Assembly (NCBI GenBank): GCA_964412385.1
Contig: CAYPOV010000117.1
Coordinates: 1 to 12,936, forward strand
Direction of reading: 5' to 3'
From: JBGSYN01 sp964412385
GTDB taxonomy: Bacteria > Pseudomonadota > Alphaproteobacteria > Geminicoccales > Geminicoccaceae
Length of the DNA: 12,936 bases
In this document: piece after piece, positions 1 to 6,575 of the stretch
Numbering within the stretch: position 1 is the stretch's first letter
Layout: every line of letters begins with the position of its first letter
Notes under the pieces: generated by a model
What the model saw: only the letters and a program-made list of their open reading frames with translations
What the model was told of the DNA's origin: nothing
Databases searched by the model: none
Position numbers and translations under genes: made by a program

Positions 1-50
1 GCATGTCCCCCTTCGTCACTATCCCTCTTTAAGGACCTTGGTCCGACTTT
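1..50. other. short flank downstream of znuA
   Basis: This is the sequence after the znuA stop codon up to the window edge. It holds a perfect 12-base palindrome (GGACCTTGGTCC, 33-44). The palindrome has no workable loop and no T-run on the znuA strand, so I do not call it a terminator. No gene is visible here. Confidence 0.4.
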
Positions 51-1178
51 CTAGGAAGATAGCGCCGAGGTAATGGTCTGGAGATTGTGGCGCATCATGT
101 CGAGATAGGTCGGGGCGGGGCCGTCGGGGCCTGAGAGAGATCCGGGATAGAGCGTTCCGCCGATGGTGACGTCGGTTTCGTCGGCGATTTGCTCGAGTAG
201 GCGCGGATCGGTGATATTCTCGACGAAGATGGCCGAGATGTTCTGCTCACGAATTTGACGAATGAGCTCGGCAACATCGCCCGCTGAGGGATCCGATTCA
301 GTTGTGATCCCTTGGGGTGCGAGGAATGTGAGGTCGTAAGCTTCGGCCATATAGGCGAAGGCGTCGTGGGCGGTGACGACTGTGCGTTTGTCTTCAGGCA
401 GGGCCTCGAGCTGCGTTCGATATTCGGCTTCGAGGGTGTCAATCTCGCCGAGATAGCTGTCGAGATTGGCCTCGTACGTGGCGGCACCTTCGGGATCGAG
501 ATCGGCGAGGGCGTGGGCGATGTTGTTGGCGTAGATCTTGGCATTAGCGAGGCTTTGCCAGGCATGCGGATCGATGCCGCCATGGTCGTGCCCATGGTGA
601 TCATGCCCAGCATGGTCTTCGCCATGGTCGTGGTCGTCATGATCGTGCTCGGCATGGTCTTCGCCATGGTCATGGTCGTCGTGATCGTGCTCGGCGTGCT
701 CCTCGGCGTGGTCATGGTCGTCGTGATCATGCTCCGCATGGTCCTCGGCATGGTCATGGTCGTCGTGATCGTGTTCCGCATGGTCTTCGCCATGCTCGTC
801 ACCGTGGTCACCATGCTCGTCATGGTCATCCCCGAGGGTGATCGGCGTGATGGTTTCCGTGGCGATGAGAATGGGGCCCTGGTAGCCTGAAGCTTCGGTC
901 AGGCGGTCGATCCAGCCTTCGAAGTTGAGGCCGTTGATGACAAAGAGCTGGGCTTCGGCGATGGCGCGGGCGTCGCTCGGCGAGGGCTGAAACACATGGG
1001 CGTCGCCATCGGCGCCGACCAGGGTTGTGACCTCGACACGCTCGCCACCGATTTGCTCGATCATGTCGCCCAGGATCGAGAAGCTGGCTGTCACATGAAT
1101 GGGTTCTTGGGCCACGGCAAAGGCGGGGGTGAGTGTTGCGAGAAAGGTGCTGGCGAGAAGGGTGCGTCGGGTCAGCAT
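51..1178 (-). CDS. znuA: ZnuA, periplasmic zinc-binding protein of ABC transporter
   Basis: This is the substrate-binding component of the ZnuABC zinc importer. It captures zinc in the periplasm and delivers it to ZnuB. Its 375 residues start with a signal peptide (TRR, hydrophobic core, cleavage near AVAQ at 21-24). They continue with the cluster A-1 binding-protein fold of the ZnuA/TroA family. Likely metal ligands are His61 (DAHVF), His205 (DPHAW) and His271 (TAHDAF). Between the first two is a His/Asp-rich loop (about 117-200), typical of ZnuA and believed to act as a zinc collector. Here the loop is largely five tandem 14-residue units (131-200), which makes the protein longer than the usual roughly 310-330 residues. 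The start is fixed by AGGAG six bases upstream. The gene follows znuB by 10 bases and is last in the znuCBA operon. Zinc rather than manganese is favoured by the His loop. Confidence 0.95.
   Translation of the reverse strand: MLTRRTLLASTFLATLTPAFAVAQEPIHVTASFSILGDMIEQIGGERVEVTTLVGADGDAHVFQPSPSDARAIAEAQLFVINGLNFEGWIDRLTEASGYQGPILIATETITPITLGDDHDEHGDHGDEHGEDHAEHDHDDHDHAEDHAEHDHDDHDHAEEHAEHDHDDHDHGEDHAEHDHDDHDHGEDHAGHDHHGHDHGGIDPHAWQSLANAKIYANNIAHALADLDPEGAATYEANLDSYLGEIDTLEAEYRTQLEALPEDKRTVVTAHDAFAYMAEAYDLTFLAPQGITTESDPSAGDVAELIRQIREQNISAIFVENITDPRLLEQIADETDVTIGGTLYPGSLSGPDGPAPTYLDMMRHNLQTITSALSS
579..788 (-). repeat. five tandem 42-bp repeats coding the ZnuA His-rich loop
   Basis: Five consecutive 42-base units lie inside znuA, each coding 14 residues close to EDHAEHDHDDHDHA. 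The first two copies are identical in protein. The third has EEH, the third and fourth end in G, and the fifth has diverged to GHDHHGHDHG. All copies keep frame. The array probably expanded by slippage or unequal recombination, and its copy number may differ between strains. Confidence 0.9.
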
Positions 1179-1188
1179 GAGTGCTCCT

Positions 1189-2067
1189 TTAGGCTTCGAG
1201 ATGGGGTTTGGGGAGAAGTTGGGTGATCAGGCCGCCATTGGGTCCGACGAGGATCGAGACGAGATAGAAGCATCCCGCCATGAGGATGATGGCGGGGCCT
1301 GAGGGCAGGCCGAGGTAGTAGGAGAGAAGTAGGCCTGCGAGGCTGGAGGCGATGGCGATGAGGACGGCTGTGAGCATCATGGTGGCGATGGTGGTGGCCC
1401 AAAAGCGAGCGGCGGCCCCGGGCAAAATCATGATGCCGACAGCCATGAGCGTGCCAAGGGCATGAAAGCCGGCGACGAGGTTGAGGACGGTGAGGCTCAA
1501 GAAAGCGAAATGGGCGATGGGGCTGGTACGGCTGACCGAGCGGAGAAAGGTGGGATCGAGGCACTCCATCACCAGTGGCCGGTAGAGGAGGGCAAGGGTG
1601 ACGAGGGTGATGGTGGTGATGCTGCAGAGCAGGATGAGGGCCTCGTCATTGAGCGCCAGCACGGTGCCGAAGAGAACATGCATGAGATCGACATTGCCGC
1701 CGCGCGTCGAGACGATGAGCACGCCGAGGGCAAGCGAAACCAGGTAGAAAGCGGCGAGGCTGGCATCCTCGCGCAGCACGGTCGAGCGGGCGACGAAGCC
1801 AGCGGCGAGCGCCACGGTCATCCCGGCGATCAGGCCGCCGATGGTCATGGCGCTCAGCGAGAGACCCGCCAGGAGGTAGCCCACGGCAGCACCGGGGAGG
1901 ATGGCATGAGCCATGGCGTCGCCGGTGAGGCTCATGCGACGGAGGATGAGGAAGAGGCCCACAGGGGTGGCACCGAGAGCGATGGCGAGACAGCCGACCA
2001 GGGAGCGGCGCATGAAGGCGAATTCGAGGAAGGGCTCGATCAGGGCGTTCTGGAGTGGCTCGATCAT
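1189..2067 (-). CDS. znuB: ZnuB, membrane permease of zinc ABC transporter
   Basis: This is the inner-membrane channel subunit of the ZnuABC importer (ABC-3 family). It has 292 residues and a succession of about eight hydrophobic segments from residue 20 to the C-terminus. Family landmarks include LRRMSLTGDAMAHAILPG (about residues 43-60), the conserved stretch that contacts the metal pathway and ATPase coupling region, and a MAVGIMILPGAAA segment near residue 210. The start ATG lies 52 bases after the znuC stop. The sequence in front of it (ACAAGACC) is a weak ribosome site, but no better in-frame start is seen. It ends 10 bases before znuA, and its stop codon touches the strong znuA ribosome site. 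Confidence 0.94.
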   Translation of the reverse strand: MIEPLQNALIEPFLEFAFMRRSLVGCLAIALGATPVGLFLILRRMSLTGDAMAHAILPGAAVGYLLAGLSLSAMTIGGLIAGMTVALAAGFVARSTVLREDASLAAFYLVSLALGVLIVSTRGGNVDLMHVLFGTVLALNDEALILLCSITTITLVTLALLYRPLVMECLDPTFLRSVSRTSPIAHFAFLSLTVLNLVAGFHALGTLMAVGIMILPGAAARFWATTIATMMLTAVLIAIASSLAGLLLSYYLGLPSGPAIILMAGCFYLVSILVGPNGGLITQLLPKPHLEA

Positions 2068-2119
2068 GGTCTTGTGCTAGGCTCGGGTCTTTGTTTCGAC
2101 CGGCGCTTCTGCCTTGGGC

Positions 2120-2875
2120 TCATGCAGCACCTTGGTGCGTGTCGTGATGGCAAAGGGCGGCATTTTGGTCGAAGGCTTCGGAGAGCTGGCGGGCCTTGAA
2201 GAGGGCTTCGCTGGTGAGCACGGTGGCGGTCTCGCCGTGGGCGATGAGTTCGCGGGCTAGGAGCATGGTTTGGGGGAAATGCCGGCGCACCTGATCGAGG
2301 TCATGGAGCACGGCGAGGATGGTGCGGTGTTCCCCGTGCCAGCGATGGATCAGCGCCATCAGATCGGAGGACGTCTTGCTGTCGATCGAGGTGAACGGCT
2401 CGTCGAGCAGGATGATGGGGGCGTCTTGCAGGAGGAGGCGGGCGAAGAGTGCGCGCTGCATCTGGCCGCCTGAGAGGGTGCCGATGGTGCGGCGCTCGAA
2501 GCCGGTGAGGCCGACGGCGGCGATGGCATGGGCGATGCGTTGCGTGTGCCTGCGATCAATACCGCCGAAGGGGCCGATATGCTGCCACAGTCCCATGGCG
2601 ACGAGGTCGTGGACCGTGACGGGAAAGCTTCGGTCGATCTCGGCTTGTTGGGGCAGGTAGGCAATCTCCGCGCGGTCCTGGTGGATGAGGGCAATGCTGC
2701 CTTCGAGCGGTTTGAGCTCGCCGATGATGCCTTTGAGCAGGGTTGATTTGCCGGCACCGTTGGGCCCGATCAAAGCGGTAAGCGAGCCGCCATCGATCGA
2801 GGTGTCGAGGTGATGGACCGCGGGGTGGCGGTCGTAGCCAAGGGTGAGGTTATTGAAATCGATGGCAGGGTTCAT
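2120..2875 (-). CDS. znuC: ZnuC, ATPase of zinc ABC transporter
   Basis: This is the cytoplasmic ATP-hydrolysing subunit that powers zinc import through ZnuB. Its 251 residues carry all the ABC motifs: Walker A GPNGAGKST (37-45), Q-loop LPQQ (74-77), signature LSGGQ (134-138), Walker B IILLDEP (154-160) and the H-loop AVLHD (His191). The C-terminus ends in a small Cys/His patch (CHHDTH, about 242-247) that might bind metal. It is the first recognised gene of the znuCBA operon. The 10 bases before its ATG lack a clear ribosome site, and a small ORF ends right there. Translation may therefore depend on coupling to that ORF (inference). Confidence 0.94.
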   Translation of the reverse strand: MNPAIDFNNLTLGYDRHPAVHHLDTSIDGGSLTALIGPNGAGKSTLLKGIIGELKPLEGSIALIHQDRAEIAYLPQQAEIDRSFPVTVHDLVAMGLWQHIGPFGGIDRRHTQRIAHAIAAVGLTGFERRTIGTLSGGQMQRALFARLLLQDAPIILLDEPFTSIDSKTSSDLMALIHRWHGEHRTILAVLHDLDQVRRHFPQTMLLARELIAHGETATVLTSEALFKARQLSEAFDQNAALCHHDTHQGAA

Positions 2876-2885
2876 GGTGTCGATG

Positions 2886-3017
2886 TCAGCTTACGGCCCA
2901 GAAGAACGAGAGCCAGAGACATGCTGACAGGCAGAGTGCAATGGCGATGCGTCGTCCTGCACTGGCAGTAAGAAGGCCGCGGTCGGCGGGTCGGTAGGGA
3001 TGTTGAGAACTTGCCAT
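2886..3017 (-). CDS. small membrane peptide (43 aa) between Zur box and znuC
   Basis: This short ORF starts MASSQHPYRP, has a basic stretch (GRR, 21-23) and ends in one hydrophobic helix from about residue 24 to 42 (IAIALCLSACLWLSFFWAV). That fits an N-in, single-span inner-membrane peptide. It lies exactly between the putative Zur site and znuC, on the same strand, and its stop is 10 bases before the znuC start. An in-frame ATG three codons upstream (3026) is an alternative start, and neither has a strong ribosome site. I do not recognise the family. It could be a zinc-regulated accessory peptide of the transporter, a leader ORF that sets znuC translation, or a chance ORF. Confidence 0.45.
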   Translation of the reverse strand: MASSQHPYRPADRGLLTASAGRRIAIALCLSACLWLSFFWAVS

Positions 3018-3043
3018 GGGCCACATCTAGCGAAGGTGCGAAC

Positions 3044-3058
3044 TGTTACAAGATAACA
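3044..3058. promoter_or_regulatory. putative Zur box
   Basis: The dyad TGTTAC-AAG-ATAACA matches the alphaproteobacterial Zur operator pattern (TGTTATnnnATAACA) at all arm positions but one. It sits at the head of the znu operon, 26 bases before the small membrane ORF and 168 bases before znuC. Zinc-loaded Zur would bind here and block transcription when zinc is sufficient. The identification is by pattern and position; no zur gene is in the window. Confidence 0.7.
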
Positions 3059-3081
3059 TTGTCGGTGTTTGTTGAATGGCG

Positions 3082-3120
3082 GCCAGTTGACTGGCTTGCT
3101 CCTGACACCAGGCTGTCAGG
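3082..3120. promoter_or_regulatory. two dyads before the VOC/WYL operon, candidate operator
   Basis: Two inverted repeats lie side by side. The first is GCCAGT-TG-ACTGGC (3082-3095), which includes TTGACT. The second is CCTGACA-CCAGGC-TGTCAGG (3101-3120), with perfect 7-base arms. A -10-like TATCTT is at 3134-3139, so the second dyad would cover the -35 region. The neighbouring WYL regulator would be expected to control its own promoter through such a site. It could also affect the divergent znu promoter, whose Zur box is only 24 bases away. Confidence 0.5.
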
Positions 3121-3168
3121 TGGAGTGTGCCATTATCTTTCGGTCATTCACCAATTGGGAGAAACCTG

Positions 3169-3540
3169 ATGAGCTTCACACCTGACAACTTCACGGTTTG
3201 GGTGGAGATCCCAGTAACCGATCTAGACCGTGCCATGAGCTTTTATGGCACTGTTTTCAAGACAGAGCTGAAGATGGAGGAAGATGGCCCCAATCCCCAC
3301 GCGATGTTTGCGACCGCTGACGAAGGCGGTGTTGCCGGCCATCTCTATCCCGGAAAGCCGGCAAAGGATGGGGAGGGGCCGACGATCCATCTGGCGGTGC
3401 CGGATACACTCGAAGAAACCATGGCGCGTTTCGATGCGTCGGGTGGTAAGGTTGTATCGCCAACGATCACGATACCGGCCGGGCGCTTCGCCTATGGGAT
3501 CGATCCCGACGGCAATTCGATCGGCCTCTTCAGCCGCTGA
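3169..3540 (+). CDS. VOC family (glyoxalase/dioxygenase fold) protein
   Basis: This is a 123-residue protein of the vicinal oxygen chelate superfamily. The N-terminal VWVEIPVTDLDRAMSFY segment (10-26) is the usual beta-alpha start of a VOC domain. The end has the typical DPDGNSIGLF strand (112-121). Candidate metal ligands are Glu13, His58 (GHLY) and His74 (IHLAV). Small single-domain VOC proteins of this kind include lyases, dioxygenases and antibiotic-binding proteins, so the substrate cannot be told. The start at 3169 was chosen over an upstream in-frame one at 3127 because GGGAGA lies six bases before it and homology begins with the following residues. It is followed by the regulator after 9 bases, a common VOC/YafY pairing. 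Confidence 0.88.
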   Translation: MSFTPDNFTVWVEIPVTDLDRAMSFYGTVFKTELKMEEDGPNPHAMFATADEGGVAGHLYPGKPAKDGEGPTIHLAVPDTLEETMARFDASGGKVVSPTITIPAGRFAYGIDPDGNSIGLFSR

Positions 3541-3549
3541 GGGTAATCA

Positions 3550-4326
3550 ATGAGACGAGCCGACCGGCTATTTCAAATTGTCCAACATCTGCGGGGCGGT
3601 CGGCTCGTCACGGCGAAACGTCTGGCCGAGCGCCTGGAAGTTTCCGAGCGCACGATCTACCGCGACATCGCCGATCTGCAGGCAAGCGGCGTGCCGATCG
3701 ACGGCGAGAAGGGGGTCGGCTATCTGATGCGTGCCGGATACGACCTGCCGCCTTTGATGTTCGACCATGATGAGATCGTGGCCCTCGTGGCGGGCGCCCG
3801 GCTGATCCGAGCGTGGGGTGGTGCGGCTATGGCACGAGCAGCAGAGGAAGCGCTGATCAAGATCGAGGCCGTGCTACCGGAGCAGGCGCGTCGTCGTGCC
3901 CATCAGACTGAGATCCATGCCTTCGCACCCGAGATGACCTTCGAAGTGCGTGATCGTATCGATCAGATCGAAAGTTCCATCGACCTGCGGGACAGGCTGA
4001 CCTTCGCCTATGTTGATGCTTCGGGTCAGCCCACGCGGCGTGTCGTGCGACCCTTGGGGCTTTGGTTCTGGGGCAAAGTCTGGACGCTTGTCGCCTGGTG
4101 CGAACTGCGCGGCGATTTTCGCATGTTTCGCCTTGATCGGATCAAGATGCTAGGACGAGCGCAATCGCCATTCAGACCGGAACCCGGAAAAACCCTTGCT
4201 GACTTCTATCGTCAAATGGAGTCGCATGATTGTGCAATGCATGGGGTTGGGAGCATGAAGCCAGCCAAAGAGCCACCTACGGCCGAAGTCATCGATCTCG
4301 AATTGAATGCTTCCAGAGGTTCTTGA
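3550..4326 (+). CDS. YafY-type HTH/WYL transcriptional regulator
   Basis: This 258-residue cytoplasmic DNA-binding regulator has an N-terminal HTH_11 (DeoR-like) domain at 1-60. Its recognition helix is VSERTIYRDIADL (31-43), followed by a GVGYLM wing. The C-terminal WYL domain spans about 145-210, with LTFAYVDASGQ, the RPLGLWFWGKVWTLVAWCE stretch (167-185) and RMFRLDRI (191-198). WYL domains sense small ligands or nucleic acids. The protein most likely controls its own operon with the VOC gene and represses or activates it through the dyads at 3082-3120 (inference). TGAGGG, overlapping the VOC stop codon, serves as ribosome site. Its stop is one base from the stop of the convergent methyltransferase gene. 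Confidence 0.92.
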   Translation: MRRADRLFQIVQHLRGGRLVTAKRLAERLEVSERTIYRDIADLQASGVPIDGEKGVGYLMRAGYDLPPLMFDHDEIVALVAGARLIRAWGGAAMARAAEEALIKIEAVLPEQARRRAHQTEIHAFAPEMTFEVRDRIDQIESSIDLRDRLTFAYVDASGQPTRRVVRPLGLWFWGKVWTLVAWCELRGDFRMFRLDRIKMLGRAQSPFRPEPGKTLADFYRQMESHDCAMHGVGSMKPAKEPPTAEVIDLELNASRGS

Positions 4327-4327
4327 T

Positions 4328-5119
4328 CTATCCGCCGGCCGGCGCTGCGAAAATATCGATGTGTCCGACTGTGATCTGACTGAGGCCGCGCTTATTGAGG
4401 TCAAGCCGCTGGCGCAGCCAATCGTCGGTTGTCGTGGCACGATCCGAAACGGCCATGTGTACGGCGTCGACGAGCCCTCTTAGATACTCCTCTTGTAGGA
4501 CGTTATCCGCGGGGCCAAGATTCCAGTCCGCATCCCCGGCAACAGCGTAGTAGCCATGATCGAGCAGCAGACCTTGCAGGAAATTGGGCGCTGTTATGCC
4601 CAACGCCGTGCCCATGCCCTTGTCCCTATCTTGGTCCTCCTTGAAGCCATTGAGTACCAGTTTGTCTTCTGTCAGAGGCGGCTCGAACGCGATTCGTCCA
4701 TCGACATTGAGGGTGAAAAGAATAGCCGCACCTTGCCGTTGGCACGCGAGCACGAGACCGCGCAGCCAACTTGCGTTGACAAGATCGAGTAACGCTGAAC
4801 CGGTGATAAGTCCGCTATGTTCGATTTCTTCACTCGAGGACAGCGCCATGAGGTTCATTGCCTTCGTGTCGAAGTCCGCCTTGGCCTCACTCAGAAGTCG
4901 CTCATCATTGTCGATAAGAAGCCAGTCCTCGATCATGGCGAGTCTGGGCCTCAAATAGCGAGCATTAGAGCCCGTACCTGCGCCCAAATCGATGGCACGC
5001 CGTACGCTGTGTTCATTGCACCAGGCAGCACATGCGGACATGACGGACGCGTTGCGGCTGCGATGATCGACCGGCTCTCGAAGCTCAAGCCATTGCCGTT
5101 GAAAAACGTCGACGGTCAT
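4328..5119 (-). CDS. class I SAM-dependent methyltransferase
   Basis: This 263-residue protein has SAM-binding motif I at 42-50 (AIDLGAGTG) and an acidic residue at the end of the second strand (LLIDND, Asp70). It presumably transfers a methyl group from SAM to the product of the upstream enzymes. Although the frame stays open further upstream to 5170, I chose the ATG at 5119. It forms an ATGA overlap with the glycosyltransferase stop, the protein from there begins like other members (MTVDVFQRQWLELREPVDHR), and the earlier residues lie inside the glycosyltransferase. It is the last gene of the four-gene operon and converges on the WYL regulator. The acceptor (O, N or C) cannot be deduced. A 12-base GC palindrome at 4333-4344 lies in its last codons. 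Confidence 0.88.
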   Translation of the reverse strand: MTVDVFQRQWLELREPVDHRSRNASVMSACAAWCNEHSVRRAIDLGAGTGSNARYLRPRLAMIEDWLLIDNDERLLSEAKADFDTKAMNLMALSSSEEIEHSGLITGSALLDLVNASWLRGLVLACQRQGAAILFTLNVDGRIAFEPPLTEDKLVLNGFKEDQDRDKGMGTALGITAPNFLQGLLLDHGYYAVAGDADWNLGPADNVLQEEYLRGLVDAVHMAVSDRATTTDDWLRQRLDLNKRGLSQITVGHIDIFAAPAGG

Positions 5120-6159
5120 CTCGGAATGTCGCTGATGGCGGCGATGAAGGCTTCGGCCGTTTCCTCCCAACCCGAGAGATTGTCACGAGCATCCAACGCA
5201 CCACGCCGCAGCGTCTCTCGAATGTCCTGATCGATAAGGATCTGTCGTAACGCCTCCTTGAGCGCCGGTGCGTTGCCGGGCGGAACAAGTAAGCCAGCAG
5301 TGTCCGGGACCGTGAATGGAATTGCGCCCCCGGTCGTCGAAATGATGGGCAATCCGACGGACAAGGCCTCGCTCAGCACCATGCCATAGCCCTCATAGTA
5401 TGAGGGCAGAACAAAGATGTCGCTTCGGTTGAGCGCAGCATAAATCTCGTCCCGCGAGACGGGACCAAGTAATTCGGCCCTGCTTTCGAACCATGCCGCC
5501 CGCCTTTTCAGCTCGTCTTCGTAATCGGAATCGAGACCTTCTGCACCCAGGCAGGTCAGACGCCAATCGAGATCGAGACATTGCTCCAGCGCATCAAATA
5601 GGACGAGATGGCCTTTGCGCCGCGTATAGCTCGCAACACACAGAAGTTGGGCGACCTCGGAGTTGCTGCCGCTAGCCACAGGTTGACGATCTACACCCGG
5701 CTCGACAACTCGGATTTTGATCTCATCAACGCCGAGCTCGACTAGACGATGGCGGGTGAACGGGCTGGTCACGACAACACGGCTGGCGAGGTGAAGACCT
5801 TGCACTTCGCGATTGAGAAGTTCGTCCCTTTTCTCCGGTGCGTGTCCTGTCTCGTCACCTAAAGGATGGTGGATGAGTGCGATGACAGTCAAGCGATCCG
5901 CTTGACTGCGCAGGATCTCGGGCATGGTGCCGAAGGCTAAGCCATCGATGATGACCGTAGTCTCATCATCGAGTGTCTCGAGCCAATGATGCGCGTCACT
6001 GAGAGCGTGAACGCTGGGCTCTGGAAACGAGCCGTCAAGCTCCCGGTAGTGGATCATCTGTCCCCCCTCCTTGCAGGCCTCGATGACACGCCGGTCATAG
6101 ACATAGCCGCCTGTCGGCTGGTCGAGTGGCCCCGGGGCCGCGAACCAGACCGCGCTCAA
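5116..6159 (-). CDS. GT4-family glycosyltransferase
   Basis: This is a 347-residue retaining glycosyltransferase of the GT-B fold. The N-terminal glycine-rich PTGGYVYDRRVIEA (15-28) binds the acceptor side. The C-terminal donor domain has VASYTRRKGH (175-184), with Arg/Lys for the sugar-nucleotide phosphates. It also has LPSYYEGYGMVLSEA (251-265), with the EX7E pair Glu256/Glu264. It probably attaches a sugar to the small molecule made by its operon partners; a cell-envelope acceptor is possible but not suggested by the neighbours. No signal peptide or membrane span is seen. The start is a TTG that overlaps the previous stop as TTGA, preceded by GGGCGAGG. The N-terminus from this TTG aligns with the family, so no other start is needed. 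Confidence 0.9.
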   Translation of the reverse strand: MSAVWFAAPGPLDQPTGGYVYDRRVIEACKEGGQMIHYRELDGSFPEPSVHALSDAHHWLETLDDETTVIIDGLAFGTMPEILRSQADRLTVIALIHHPLGDETGHAPEKRDELLNREVQGLHLASRVVVTSPFTRHRLVELGVDEIKIRVVEPGVDRQPVASGSNSEVAQLLCVASYTRRKGHLVLFDALEQCLDLDWRLTCLGAEGLDSDYEDELKRRAAWFESRAELLGPVSRDEIYAALNRSDIFVLPSYYEGYGMVLSEALSVGLPIISTTGGAIPFTVPDTAGLLVPPGNAPALKEALRQILIDQDIRETLRRGALDARDNLSGWEETAEAFIAAISDIPR

Positions 6160-6557
6160 CGAACCTCGCCCTCATAGCTGGCCCAGGCGATGTGCGATTC
6201 GCCAAGAGTCACTTTCAATCGCTCGAGACCCATGGCATTCGGACCGAGGGCATCGCTCTTGATCCTGGCGACCATGCGATCGAAGATTTCTCGCGCCAGG
6301 AATTCCGTCGTGGTATTCTGGGCCTCGAACTCAGGCATATCGTCGAGGTTACGATAGTTGAGATCGCTCAGAATCTCGTTGAGCGCCTTCGAGCCGAGGC
6401 CGATATCCACCACCAAGCCATCCTCATCGAGCTCGCTCCGCATGAAGCTGCAATCGACAACATAGGTCGCACCATGCAGGGCTTGGGCCGGTCCGAAGAT
6501 CTCTCCCTTGAAACTATGGGCGATCATAAAGTGATCCCGAACCGTGAGACTATACAT
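6156..6557 (-). CDS. divergent 6-pyruvoyl-tetrahydropterin synthase homologue
   Basis: This 133-residue protein has the T-fold of the PTPS/QueD family. Conserved parts are the start (His9, AH at 13-14), LHG at 27-29, DIG at 51-53, NTTTEFLA at 81-88 (usually NPTxE) and the pterin-anchoring Glu120 in ESHIAWASYEG. The expected catalytic and metal residues are largely replaced. The HGH zinc pair is HGA (Ala30), the catalytic Cys position is Ala24, and the Asp-His pair is Asn67-Tyr68. Standard PTPS or 6-carboxytetrahydropterin synthase chemistry is therefore unlikely. It may bind a pterin-like substrate and carry out another reaction. GGAG is well placed before the ATG. It follows the dehydrogenase by 18 bases and overlaps the glycosyltransferase start by 4. 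Confidence 0.85.
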   Translation of the reverse strand: MYSLTVRDHFMIAHSFKGEIFGPAQALHGATYVVDCSFMRSELDEDGLVVDIGLGSKALNEILSDLNYRNLDDMPEFEAQNTTTEFLAREIFDRMVARIKSDALGPNAMGLERLKVTLGESHIAWASYEGEVR

Positions 6558-6575
6558 CGCTGATCTCCACTTCCG

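Noticed and set aside
33..44. palindrome GGACCTTGGTCC after znuA as a terminator
   Set aside because: The loop would be two bases and no T-run follows on the znuA strand.
312..890. 192-residue plus-strand ORF rich in Val/Met
   Set aside because: It is the antisense of the His/Asp repeat in znuA. The repetitive codons remove stops on the other strand, and there is no ribosome site or family.
1462..2199. 245-residue plus-strand ORF
   Set aside because: It is highly charged with Gly/Glu/His bias and antisense to znuB and the end of znuC, whose families are certain.
4333..4344. 12-base palindrome CGCCGGCCGGCG at the convergent gene ends as a bidirectional terminator
   Set aside because: It is within the last codons of the methyltransferase, has no loop and no T-run; it is probably a chance effect of GC-rich codons.
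5120..5170. upstream start of the methyltransferase at 5170
   Set aside because: The added 17 residues lie inside the glycosyltransferase and are Arg/His-rich; the ATGA overlap at 5119 is a far better start.
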